Below, in pieces: positions 46,794 through 56,678 of a stretch of DNA of 64,000 nucleotides. The notes under the pieces are model-generated. The model worked only from the letters and a program-made list of their open reading frames with translations, was not told the DNA's origin and ran no database searches. The stretch is from positions 221,715,882 through 221,779,881 of the forward strand of contig JAYESD010000002.1 in NCBI GenBank assembly GCA_036927565.1, written 5' to 3'. Position numbers and translations under genes: made by a program. Positions within the stretch are counted from its first letter, which is position 1. Each line of letters opens with the position of its first letter. This DNA is from Tuctoria greenei (lineage: Eukaryota > Streptophyta > Magnoliopsida > Poales > Poaceae).

Positions 46794-49208
46794 ATGTCGG
46801 ACATGAAGGACACCCACAAGATCAACAACCAAGAGAAGGTTGATGATGAAAAGAACCTCAAGATGGAGAAACTTCTAGAAGACATTCAAGACTTCGAGGA
46901 CGACGATGAGGAGTCGCTGGAGCTAAAGGCGCTCCTAAGAAAGAAGACACTTTCCAAAGGGAAAGTAAAAGTTGAAGAGAAGAAGAAGGGGAGTAATCAC
47001 ACCGACTACTCCCGATATCCTTTTAACTATGATCGTCTCAATTCCAATAGCAATCATTATTTATCTATCCCACTTGGAAAAGCCCCACACTTCGATGGAA
47101 GTGATTACTCAATGTGGAGGCAAAATATGAAAATGCATCTAATTTCCCTCAATCCAAGTTTGTGGCATATTGTGTGCATAGGGATAGATATTCCAGACGA
47201 TGATGAAGAGCTCACCCCCAGCCAAGAGCAGGCAATTCACCGAAATGCTCAAGCCACGGCTGTAATTACCCCTTCACTCAGTCGCGACGAGTTCAACAAG
47301 GTGGATGGACTCGAAATTGCAAAGGAGATATGGGACACACTACAATCTGCGCATGAAGGTGACCGACATGTGCGTGAAGCAAAAATCGAGATGATTGAAG
47401 GTGAATTAGGAAGATTCGCAATTGAAGAGGATGAGTCACCCCAAGAAATGTACAATCGATTAAAGACACTCGTCAACAAGGTCAAATCATACGGAAGCAA
47501 GAAATGGAATGACCACGAAGTGGTAAAGCTCATCCTTAGAGCTTTTATGCCTCGCAATGTCACACTATGCTCCAAGATTAGAGAAAGCCCCGGATACAAA
47601 AGGTTGACTCCGGATGAACTGCTTGGGAAGATCATCAACTTCGAGATGATGGAAAAACAAGCAAAACATATCAAGGAGATTGCCGACCTCACTTCGGTAA
47701 AGAAGAAAGGGGTTGCCTTGAAGTCCACTCTCAAGCCCCTATCCAAAGAAGCTAGAGAAGCACAACTAGAGGAAGATAGTGACGACGAAAGAAGTGAATT
47801 GGATGAAGAAGACATGATATTGTTCATGAAGAAATTCAAGAGAATAATGAAAAAGAGACAATGTGCAAAGTCAAGCGAAGGAAAGTACAAGGAAAGAACG
47901 AAGCCAAAGTTGAGGCGTGCATGCTATAATTGTGGTGAATACAACCACTTTATAGTTGACTGCCCCTATGAGGACAACAAGAAGAAGACCAAAGAAGCCA
48001 AGCCTCAACCCAAGAAATTCTTCAAGAAGAAGAAACAAGCCGAACAAGCGCACATCGGAAAGGAATGGGACTCAAATGACGGGTCCTCATCGTCCGAAGA
48101 AGAAGAGATGGCTAGCATAGCCATCAAGAAGACATCCAAGAAGTCTACCCTTTTCCCCACACTTGGCGCATGGAAGGGAGATGGCACTTGCCTTATGGCA
48201 AAGGAAGGTAAACACAAGGTAACCAATAAACCCTCTTCCGTGCATTCCTATTCTAGCGATGATGAACTCAATAGTGATAATGAGGACATGCTTATTGGAC
48301 TAGATAGGAAAACTGCTACTAAAATGAAATTTTTGCTTGATCAACTTGTTGAGAAGGAGAGATTAATACATCATCAAGAGGACATGATAATCTCCAAAAA
48401 GGAGGAATATGTCGAACTTGACAAACTTCTAGAACTTGAAAAGGAACGAAGCAAATCACTAGAGCTTGAGTTAGCTTCGAGCAAGGAAACTTGCTTGGAG
48501 CTAACTGACTCAAATGCCACCATCAAGGACCAACTTACTGACCTGATCAAGGTCAACAATATCCTTGAAGTGCAGGTTGAGTCACTCAAGCTAAGTGAAC
48601 CTTCCTACTCTTTGAGTTCATCTTCTCAACTAACTAAAACTGATTTTGCTCATGCTTGCACATGTAAGAAAAGTGACACCGGTTTGAAGGATAAGCCAAC
48701 TTCTACAAAGGAAAAACATCCTGCCCAAAGTGTCATATTTGACAAGGAGAAGATCAAATATGCACGTAGTGCATACTTGTTCAAAAGACCTCCAAATGTC
48801 AAATATGGCATTGGATATCCTTATGGTGAAAAGCAACATGCTGGAAGCCATAAGAATAACAAGGAGAGGATTACCTTTGTGAAAGGAAGGCCCCCTCAAA
48901 CTGGAAAATCACAGATTAAAACTGTAACTGAACAGGAACACCGGACTAGTCCGGCTGGTGTCCGGACAAGTCCGGTCCTCTGGACAAGTCCGGCCCCCCA
49001 GACTAGTCCTGTACATAAACAACAACAGCTATTGTTTAAAACGTTTGATGCCTCATATGTGTTAATGAGAAATAATTTTGGCAAGGTTTATGCTCATTAT
49101 GTTGGGCCACGCCATGGGAACACAATGTCTCATGTGTGGGTGCCCAAATGCATTGTAACTAACCTCCAAGGACCCAAGCAAGCTTGGGTACCTAAAACCA
49201 AGGCATGA
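46794..49208 (+). CDS. gag: Element E1 gag, 804 residues, intact
   Basis: Forms the virus-like particle that packages element RNA in the cytoplasm. The ATG is the first after the primer site. Order: acidic/basic N-terminus (residues 1-75), DUF4219/UBN2-type gag core (about 95-310: APHFDGSDYSMWRQNMK, LNPSLWHIVC, EIWDTLQSAHEG, EMYNRLKTLVNK), acidic linker, CCHC zinc knuckle CYNCGEYNHFIVDC (377-390), lysine-rich stretch, coiled coil (about 500-605), and a C-terminal part with four TSP repeats (about 718-742) made of the LTR palindrome. It ends PKTKA-TGA. Pol follows in another frame. It is much longer than the roughly 300-residue gag of small copia elements, as usual in Sireviruses. Without E1 pol it could act only in trans. 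Confidence 0.92.
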   Translation: MSDMKDTHKINNQEKVDDEKNLKMEKLLEDIQDFEDDDEESLELKALLRKKTLSKGKVKVEEKKKGSNHTDYSRYPFNYDRLNSNSNHYLSIPLGKAPHFDGSDYSMWRQNMKMHLISLNPSLWHIVCIGIDIPDDDEELTPSQEQAIHRNAQATAVITPSLSRDEFNKVDGLEIAKEIWDTLQSAHEGDRHVREAKIEMIEGELGRFAIEEDESPQEMYNRLKTLVNKVKSYGSKKWNDHEVVKLILRAFMPRNVTLCSKIRESPGYKRLTPDELLGKIINFEMMEKQAKHIKEIADLTSVKKKGVALKSTLKPLSKEAREAQLEEDSDDERSELDEEDMILFMKKFKRIMKKRQCAKSSEGKYKERTKPKLRRACYNCGEYNHFIVDCPYEDNKKKTKEAKPQPKKFFKKKKQAEQAHIGKEWDSNDGSSSSEEEEMASIAIKKTSKKSTLFPTLGAWKGDGTCLMAKEGKHKVTNKPSSVHSYSSDDELNSDNEDMLIGLDRKTATKMKFLLDQLVEKERLIHHQEDMIISKKEEYVELDKLLELEKERSKSLELELASSKETCLELTDSNATIKDQLTDLIKVNNILEVQVESLKLSEPSYSLSSSSQLTKTDFAHACTCKKSDTGLKDKPTSTKEKHPAQSVIFDKEKIKYARSAYLFKRPPNVKYGIGYPYGEKQHAGSHKNNKERITFVKGRPPQTGKSQIKTVTEQEHRTSPAGVRTSPVLWTSPAPQTSPVHKQQQLLFKTFDASYVLMRNNFGKVYAHYVGPRHGNTMSHVWVPKCIVTNLQGPKQAWVPKTKA
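48948..49015 (+). repeat. LTR palindrome repeated inside E1 gag
   Basis: Four copies of the LTR motif in one frame: cggactagtccg, cggacaagtccg, tggacaagtccg and cagactagtcct, giving RTSP, RTSP, WTSP, QTSP with 18-21 base spacing. The first two match LTR copies perfectly. They lie in the C-terminal part of gag, outside the known domains. Confidence 0.88.
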
Positions 49209-52200
49209 TTTGTTTTTGCAGGCCTATTCCTCTGGTGGATCAAAATGGGTGCTAGACAGTGGATGCACCAATCATATGACTGGGGAAAGAAGAATGTTCG
49301 TGGAATATGAAGAGAATGAGGACCAAAATGAGGGCATCTACTTTGGAGATAATAGTCAAGGAAGGGTCCTCGGTACCGGTAAAATTTCAATATCCTCAAA
49401 ACACACACTTTCTCATGTTTTGCATGTTGAATCTCTAGATTATAACCTACTGTCCATATCTCAATCATGCGACAAAGGTTATAATTGCTTGTTCACTAAC
49501 GAGGGTGTGACCGTGCCTAGGAGGAGTGATGGTTCCGTTGCATTCAAGGGTATGTTAAAGGAAAGCTCTATCTTGTTGACTTAAACAAGGATAAAGCTAA
49601 ACTTGACACATGCTTGATTGCAAAGACCAACATGGGTTGGCTGTGGCATAGACGGCTAGCGCATGTTGGTATGAGGAACCTTCAAAAACTTCTCAAAGGC
49701 AATCACATCCGAGGTTTAAAGGATGTTGTATTTGAGAAAGACAGGCCATGTAGCGCGTGCCAAGCCGGGAAGCAAGTTGGAGCACCTCACCCCGCCAAAA
49801 ACATCATGACTACAACAAGACCACTCGAGCTTCTACACATGGACTTGTTTGGTCCAATAGCCTACATAAGCATCGGCGGTAACAAATATGGTTTAGTTGT
49901 CATTGATGATTTTTCTCGCTTCACTTGGGTTTTCTTTTTGCATGATAAGTTAGAGACACAAGGAACACTCAAGAAGTTCTTCAAGCAAGCTCAAAACGAA
50001 TTCTCATTAACAATCAAGAATATTCGAAGCGACAACGACACGGAGTTCAAGAACACGCAAGTGGAGGAGTACCTTGATGATGAAGGCATAAATCATGAAT
50101 TTTTTGCGCCGTACTCCCCACAACAAAACGGAGTTGCCGAAAGAAAGAATCAAACACTCATAGAGATGGCAAGAACAATGCTCGATGAGTACAAGACATC
50201 GGATCGATTTTGGGCAGAAGCGATTAACACCGCTTGCCATGTCGTAAATCGACTATATTTTCATCGACTACTCAAGAAGACATCATATGAGCTACTCACC
50301 GGTAACAAACCAAATATTTCATATTTTCGTGTTTTCAGTTCTCCATGTTATATCTTGAACAAGAAGCCTAGGACTTCAAAGTTCGCTTCGAAGTCCGATG
50401 AAGGTTTCTTGCTTGGTTATGATTCGAACACTTACGCCTATCGTGTTTTCAACAAGACCTCCAGACTTGTTGAAGTTGCACGTGACGTAGTGTTCGATGA
50501 GACTAATGGCTCCCAAAAGGAGCAAGTTGATCCATGTGAACTAGGTAAAGAAGAAGCTCCTTGTCAAGCATTGAAGAGAATGGCTCTAGGTGAGGTTCGA
50601 CCACAAGAGCCACCTCCACACGTACATGAGAAAGATGAAACACAAGAGGAGACCAACAATCAAAGGGGAGCTTCAACACAAGATCAACCACAAGAATACG
50701 AAGATAATCAACAAGTAAACGAAGGCAATCACTTAGGGGGAGAAGAAGATGATCATGAAGATACAACTCCTCAAGTGCCACACCCAAGAGTACACCAATG
50801 CGTCCAAAGGGATCACCCAATCGACAACATCATCGGTGACATCCAAAAGGGAGTAACCACTAGATCTCGCATAGCTAAAATTTGTGAACACTATTCATTT
50901 GTATCCTTTTTGGAGCCACGCAGGGTTGAAGATGCATTGAAAGATCCGGACTGGGTGGTGGCAATGCAAGAAGAATTGAACAACTTCAAGCAGAACGAAG
51001 TGTGGGAACTTGTGGAAAGACCCAATGCAAACATTGTCGGCACCAAGTGGGTCTTCCGCAACAAACAAGATGAACACGGGGTGGTGACAAGGAACAAGGC
51101 ACGACTTGTGGCCAAAGAGTATTCACAAGTCTAAGGTTTGGATTTCGATGAGACTTTTGCTCCAGTAGCTAGGCTTGAATCTATTAGAATATTACTTGCA
51201 TATGCTACTCACCATGATTTCAAGCTGTATCAAATGGATGTGAAAAGCGCCTTCCTCAATGGACCAATCAAGGAAGAGGTGTACGTGGAGCAACCACCCA
51301 GGTTTGAAGACGAGGAGTTCCCTGACCACGTGTTTAAATTGCGTAAGGCTCTCTACGGCCTCAAACAAGCTCCTAGAGCTTGGTATGAGTGTCTTAGAGA
51401 TTTCTTAATTGAAAATGGCTTTAAGATTGGCAAAGTAGATTATACATTGTTTACAAAGAATTTTGATGATGATCTTTTTATTTGTCAAATTTATGTTGAC
51501 GATATAATCTTTGGGTCAACTAACCAATTTTTTTGTGAAGAATTTAGTAAAATCATGACAGACAGGATTGAAATGTCAATGATGGGAGAGTTAAAGTACT
51601 TCTTGGGATTCCAAGTACAGCAACAGAAGGAAGGGACGTTCCTAAGACAAACCTAGTACACGCAAGACATACTCAAGAAGTTTGGCATCGACAAGGCGAA
51701 GCCCATAAAAACCCCAATGGCAACGAATGGTCACCTAGACCTCAATGAAGATGGACCTAGCATCGACCAAAAGGTATATCGCTCCATGATTGGATCTCTA
51801 CTCTAATTATGTGCATCCAGGCCAGATATTATGTTGAGTGTATGTTTGTGTGCAAGATTTCAAGCCAATCCTAAGGAATGTCACTTGACAGCCGTAAAAA
51901 GGACCTTGAGATATTTAGTTCATACACCCAACCTTGGCCTTTAGTACCCAAAAGGATCAAAATTCAATATCATTGGTTATTCCGATGCAAATTATGCCGG
52001 GTGCAAAGTAGATAGAAAAAGCACTTCCGGTACATGCCAATTCCTAGGGAGATCCTTAGTTTCTTGGTCCTCCAAGAAACAAAATTCTATTGCCTTATCC
52101 ACAGCCGAAGCGGAGTATGTTGCAGCCGGGAGTTGTTGTGCTCAACTCCTTTGGATGCCACAAACTCTAAGGGACTATGGTTACAATATGAACCATATTC

Positions 52201-52373
52201 CACTACTTTGTGACAATGAGAGTGCCATTAAAATTGCCCACAACCAAGTTGAGCACTCCAGAACTAAACACATAGACATAAGACACCACTTTTTGAGAGA
52301 TCATGCCATGAAAGGAGACATAGCCATTTCACATGTCAACACTCAAAAGCAATTGGCCGACATATTCACCAAG
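49209..52373 (+). pseudogene. pol: Element E1 pol: protease, integrase, RT, RNase H (broken)
   Basis: Pol begins in a frame different from gag. Protease KWVLDSGCTNHMTG (49246-49290). A frame change near 49540. Then WHRRLAHVGMRNL and CSACQAGKQ (zinc region), LLHMDLFGP, IRSDNDTEFKN and PQQNGVAERKNQ (all three integrase acidic residues kept). RT has MQEELNNFKQNEVWEL, a TAA at 51132, FDETFAPVARLE, ALYGLKQAPRAWYE and IYVDDIIFGS. Further stops near 51654, 51805 and 51942. RNase H SDANYAGCKVDRKSTSG, STAEAEYVAA and LLCDNESAIKIAH. It is cut by E2 after DIFTK; the last 24 codons lie at 62664-62738. Confidence 0.92.
52369..52373. repeat. Target-site duplication of E2, left copy (ccaag)
   Basis: Identical to 62662-62666; E1 RNase H continues across E2 when one copy is counted. 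Confidence 0.97.
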
Positions 52374-52469
52374 TGTAGGACCTATGTGTGCTGAATACAT
52401 TGGCTTGTAGTGAATACAATTGGCTTTGATGATAAAAGTTTTAAATATCACCAAAACACCTTTTTATCA

Positions 52470-52840
52470 AGGTCCGACTCTAGCTCCGAGCTATAGCAAG
52501 GTCCGACCATAGGTCCGACTTGTTTTGGGTAGCTCCGGCTACGTTAGATGCTAGGTTCGGCTTCTTGGTAAGGTCCGACTAGCTTTGGTTAGCTCCGGTG
52601 AGCTTTATCTTTAGCTCTGGCATGTCTTTGATAGCTCCGGCATATATTTGATAGCTCCGGAATGCTTTTGCTAAGCTCCGACATACTTTGTCTAGCTCCG
52701 GTTTTGGGTTGACTAGTTTTGACTAGTTTTTGGTAAGCTCCGGTTCTAGGATCTACTAGTGTTGGTAAGCTCCGGCAGGTGCTTCATTGTACTAGTCTTG
52801 TTAGCTCCGGCTCAAGGTCCGGGTTGCTCTGACAATGTCC
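52470..52840. repeat. Motif array aggtccgac/agctccgg in E2 LTR
   Basis: About fifteen to twenty copies of aggtccgac and agctccgg (plus variants agctccgac, gctccggca) separated by tagctttggt-like spacers. It recurs in the other type-2 LTRs (4060-4380, 6900-7255, 20955-21130, 29085-29310, 35215-35400, 60903-61260). Confidence 0.88.
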
Positions 52841-52990
52841 GGAACTTGACCGTAGTGCTTCTGCTTTTCTTTTGCAATGTTTCATACTTGCTTTAAATTG
52901 TTGGAAAGATTTCTTAATATTCATTTGCTATGTTTTTGGTGCGTTTTGGTTGATATGGATGATATCATGTTACTGTGGTTTTGCAACATG

Positions 52991-53013
52991 CTTATGTGAG
53001 GTGCTCACATAAG
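52991..53013 (+). promoter_or_regulatory. Conserved U3 hairpin, 5' LTR of E2
   Basis: cttatgtgag-gtg-ctcacataag, ten perfect pairs with a three-base loop, extended outside by caaca...tgttg. About 600 bases upstream of the TATA box. Present in every type-2 LTR of the window that covers this region. Confidence 0.7.
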
Positions 53014-53108
53014 GTGTTGTGTTCGGAACTAACTTGAGTCAAGTCGAGGACTTGGGCTCGTATGGATTGTTTGTTTGTTCATGTGCAGGTGTTGCTTGAG
53101 TTCAAATC

Positions 53109-53429
53109 ATGGCTGGTGACAGGATCCATTGGACTAGTCTCAGGGAGGAGATGAGGTTCCAACAACCAAGTTCGGGAGGAACTGTGGTTGAGCTGATCAG
53201 GAGGTCGCGCAGGATGATTGAATCAAGGGCAGTGCATATGAAGGTTACTGAACGTCGAAGGAAGGTGTTTGCACGTATGCATGCAGTGCATGACGTGGCA
53301 ACATGGTTCCGAGATGGGACAAGGAAGGAAAGATCTGGTTGGAAGGATCGGATCGTACCGGTTGATGACTTTGGCTACGGCAAAGTCGGTTATGGCTCGG
53401 TATGGAAAGTATCGAGTTGGTTATGTTAG
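53109..53429 (+). other. 106-codon ORF in U3 of the E2 LTR, function unknown
   Basis: MAGDRIHWTSLREEMRF... ending SSWLC, basic and rich in Arg. The copy in the 3' LTR (61542-61862) is also fully open and differs by only two residues. D's 5' LTR has the same start but shifts frame, and the solo LTR and B copies are broken. I recognise no domain. It is upstream of the LTR promoter, so it would be expressed only from the 3' end of the genomic RNA or by other promoters. It may be chance conservation between two young LTRs. Confidence 0.3.
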
Positions 53430-53613
53430 GATTTCGTGTGTGTCACGAATTTGAGTTGTTTAGGAATGTGGAATACGTTCCTAAGGTGTTTGGAAGTCTT
53501 AAGATTGCTTCTACCTGCGTATAGAAGAATCTTGAGCAGTTATGGAAAGTTACGATTCGTGATCTGAGTAGGATTGGAGTCCTAGTTGATATTGGGTTGG
53601 CCTAAGGGCTGGT

Positions 53614-53620
53614 TATATAA
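53614..53620 (+). promoter_or_regulatory. TATA box of E2 5' LTR
   Basis: tatataa in ggttatataagcaaggga; kept in D (21902, 30074) and the 3' copies of E2 (62046) and B (6121). The signal aataaa follows at 53681, so the transcript repeat (R) is short. Confidence 0.75.
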
Positions 53621-54230
53621 GCAAGGGAGACCAGAGATCGTGGTGCACGACTTTGGGGCTGTTCCTCTTGTGTTCTATTGAATAAAATTCATAGTTTGAA
53701 GGAACTTTTGTACCTTGTTCGTCCGACTTGTTCCACACAAGTTTTACTCGTCGAGTTTCTGGACAGCACTACCTTTCGTCGGTGGTTTTATCATAACATG
53801 AGTTTTACAGATCCAATTGACGTGATTCTTTTTCGGTTGTCTTCACAACTTGATTATCTATCATCTGTCAAAATTTCACGCTCATTGAATTTGTGGTTTC
53901 TGATCTACACGAGTTTCTTTGCAGTGTTCCAGAACTGTTTTTCTCGGGTAGGACATATTGACCATTGTTTGATCTTTTGATCATAACTTGAGTTTTTCTC
54001 GACGCATTTGAGTGATTCTTTTTGTGTTGTCTTCGTGACTTGATTCTCTCTGATATCTATCACTTTTGTCACGGTGAAACACGTTTAGATTAGTCTCACA
54101 CACGATTTCTTTAATAGATCGTTTTTCTGCCAAAAGGGTTTGGGGTTTAATTGTTTCCTCTGCGTAAGATTTTTAAATCTACCATTCACCCCCCTCTGGT
54201 AACTTTTCACGTGCTCTTCGATCCTATAAT

Positions 54231-54242
54231 TGGTATCAGAGC
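54231..54242 (+). other. Primer binding site of E2 (initiator-Met tRNA)
   Basis: tggtatcagagc, exact, two bases after the LTR. Confidence 0.95.
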
Positions 54243-54289
54243 CACGATGCTCTAATCTTTGAGATTTGCACGTGTTTTGACTAATCATC

Positions 54290-56678
54290 ATGGAGAAGTA
54301 CTCCGTCAAACCTTGTGTGTTTGTTTGGTATTGATTTCCAGGTTTGGAAGGCACGCATGGAGGCTTTTATCCAGGCACAAGGCTTTGCAATATGGGAGAA
54401 GGTGTATAAGCCTTATGAAGTGCCACCCAATGATCAAGTCACGGCCACAAACCTACGGGACGTTGACAACAACAACAAAGCCCGAAACTTGATCATCCAA
54501 GGACTCACTCAAAGCGACTTTGATCGTGTCGCGCACCTCCGATCAGCATACGATGTTTGGAGAGCTCTCTGTGATTACCATGAAGGCTCCAACACAATCA
54601 AGGAGGCAAAACAAGATATGTTCAAAAAGGAATATATGCGCTTTGAGATGCAACCAGGTGAGTCTATCGATGACCTCTTTGCTCGTTTCAATAAAATTCT
54701 CAGCAACTTACGTAGTGTCAATGTTAATTTTTCTGACGCTGAGAATGCTAGACAACTTCTTAGTGCATTAGACATGTCAATTTGGGAGATGAAAGTAACA
54801 TCTATTCGTGAATCAACGGTCATGAGTTCTCTTACATTAGATGTACTTTATTCTAAACTAAAAACTCATGAAATTGACATTCTAGCACGTAAGAACCAAA
54901 ATAAGTCTATTGCATTTGTTTCACAACGTGATATGTCTAGCTTCGGCCAATCATGATCTTGCAATACTCTTGCTTTGTTGTCCTCACTAACCCTGGAACT
55001 GATCGAAGAATTTCCAGAAGAGGAGTTGGCACTCATCTCTACTAGATTCTCAAAAGCATTGCAAAATGTGAGAACTAGAAGGAGAGGAAGCTCCGGACCT
55101 CAACGCTGTTTTGAATGTGGTAAAACAGGACACTTTCGTACAGAATGCCCTAACCTTTCAGGTCCGACCACCCGGGAAGAAAAACAAAGCAAGTTCCGGA
55201 CCTCCTCTGGAAATTCCAACAAGAAAAAGAAGGGTACCATAGGATGCAAGATGATTAACAGCTTCATCACTGCACTTCAAGAACTTAGTTCAAGTGATGT
55301 AGACTTTGAAAGTGATGAAGATGATGACGATCTGGCCAACTTATGCTTCATGGCGGGCAAAACAAGATCAAGATCAAGTCAGGAGGATGCAAAACACAAC
55401 AGTGAAGACGATGAGGTATGTTCTACCTGCAATGAAATGTGTGATGCTATTTCTCGTGCAACTATTATTGTCAAGAAAAAGGACAAACAGCTTAGGGATA
55501 ATGCTGCTAAAATTGAATCACTAGAATCTGAAATTAACCGTTTAAAAACTTTGATTCCTAGTGATGATGCATGTCCCTCATGTGACTTAATCTATGAACA
55601 ATTGTCCACATTAAGAAGTGCACACTCCTCCACTCTAGATAGACTTGATGAAGAAATTGAAAAGAACAAAGAGCTTGCTGCACTTAATGATAAAAACTTG
55701 AAAGATGCTAGCTGTTCTACAATTGATTTGCATTGTTCTACTTGTGAGGATCTTGATAAGAAACTACAGGATGCTATGAATGAAATTTCTATATTGAACA
55801 ATGCTTTACGTTCTCATGAAGTTAAATTTTGTTCAAATTGCAAACTAAAAGGAAAAACTTCATGTGAAAATTGCCTTGACCTGTCCAATAAACTTGATGA
55901 CATGCATAGGACATTAGATCGGTTTTGTAATGGGAATAAGAATCTAAACTTGCTGCTGGATTCTTCCAAGTCTTTCAATAATAAAACTGGTTTAGGTTTT
56001 GATTCTCATGGTCATGCTAAGGCACATCCACCTAAAATTGTGAAGTCATTAGGAAGTTGTTTGATTCAAACAGTTACTAAACAAAAAGGAGTGGTTTTCA
56101 AATCTGCAGGAGTGCTGTCTCATTCGGTTTCAAATAAAAATATTGCTTGCTCATCTAGACATGAACACAAAGTTAAATTTCATTGTACCTTTTGTGATAG
56201 ATATGGTCATGTCATAGATTTTTGTTATAGACTAGCTAAACAACAGAAAAAGGAAAGAAAAATTGCTAGATCTTATAATTTTCATGCAATTAGAAAAACA
56301 CAACCTGCTTTAGTGAGTCAGAAATTTGAAAAGGTAGCTTCCGGACCTTCTAGTAAGAAATCCGCAAAAGCAGCTCCGATAGTTCCGATAGCTCCGAGAG
56401 CTCCCGGACCTTCTGTTGTTTCCTTCGGAACTTCAGCTTTTGTTTCTGGAGCTTCAGCCTTGTCTTTTGGAACTGCTGCTTTTACCTCCGGAGCTATTGG
56501 TTTTTGTGCTAAAAGAGTTAAGAATAGAAAACCTCAAACTTCGACTCATAAACCTGCTGTTTTATCTCAGCTTTCGCGTGTTTTTCCTGCTGCACGTCGT
56601 GTGACTCAGTACTGGATACCTAAATGCCTTTTGACTAACCCCAGTATTGAGTCATCGACGTATTGTGCTTCTATGTAG
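54290..56678 (+). pseudogene. gag: Element E2 gag with two zinc knuckles (two lesions)
   Basis: The likely original ATG is at 54290, but one extra base near 54320 shifts the frame against relatives; the main frame is open from 54315. A TGA at 54954-54956 stands where relatives have Pro-Ser. Order: FQVWKARMEAFIQAQGF core, NLIIQGLTQSDFDRVAHL, FEMQPGESIDDLFARFNKI, zinc knuckle CFECGKTGHFRTEC (55110-55150), acidic EDDDDLANLCFMAGK, a long coiled coil carrying five CxxC pairs (CSTCNEMC, CPSCDLIYEQL, CSTCEDL, CSNCKLKGKTSCENC), second CCHC motif CTFCDRYGHVIDFC (about 56190-56230), then an Ala/Pro/Ser block built from LTR-like motifs (56338-56500). Ends CASM-TAG in frame with pol. Confidence 0.92.
56338..56510 (+). 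repeat. LTR-type motif repeated inside E2 gag
   Basis: tccggacct, gctccgata, gttccgata, gctccgaga, cccggacct, ttcggaact, ctggagct, tccggagct: about eight copies of the ggtccg/gctccg LTR motif in both orientations, translated as SGPS, PIVPIAPRAPGPS and SGAI-like text. The equivalent block in D (about 24635-24710) has five or six; B has nearly none. Confidence 0.8.

Larger units (their letters stand above)
52374..54228 (+). repeat. 5' LTR of element E2
   Basis: 1855 bp, tgtaggacctatgtg to gatcctata (the usual final CA is TA here). Motif repeats (52470-52840), U3 hairpin (52991-53013), a 106-codon ORF (53109-53429), TATA box (53614), aataaa (53681), then the leader to the primer site. Confidence 0.95.

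Noticed and set aside
47249..47890. 213-codon minus-strand frame
   Set aside because: It is antisense to the conserved gag core of E1; Ser/Leu-rich text is the usual shadow of an acidic/lysine-rich sense frame.
52155..52394. 79-codon ORF ending in CRTYVC
   Set aside because: It is E1 RNase H running into the E2 LTR; the last codons are LTR sequence.
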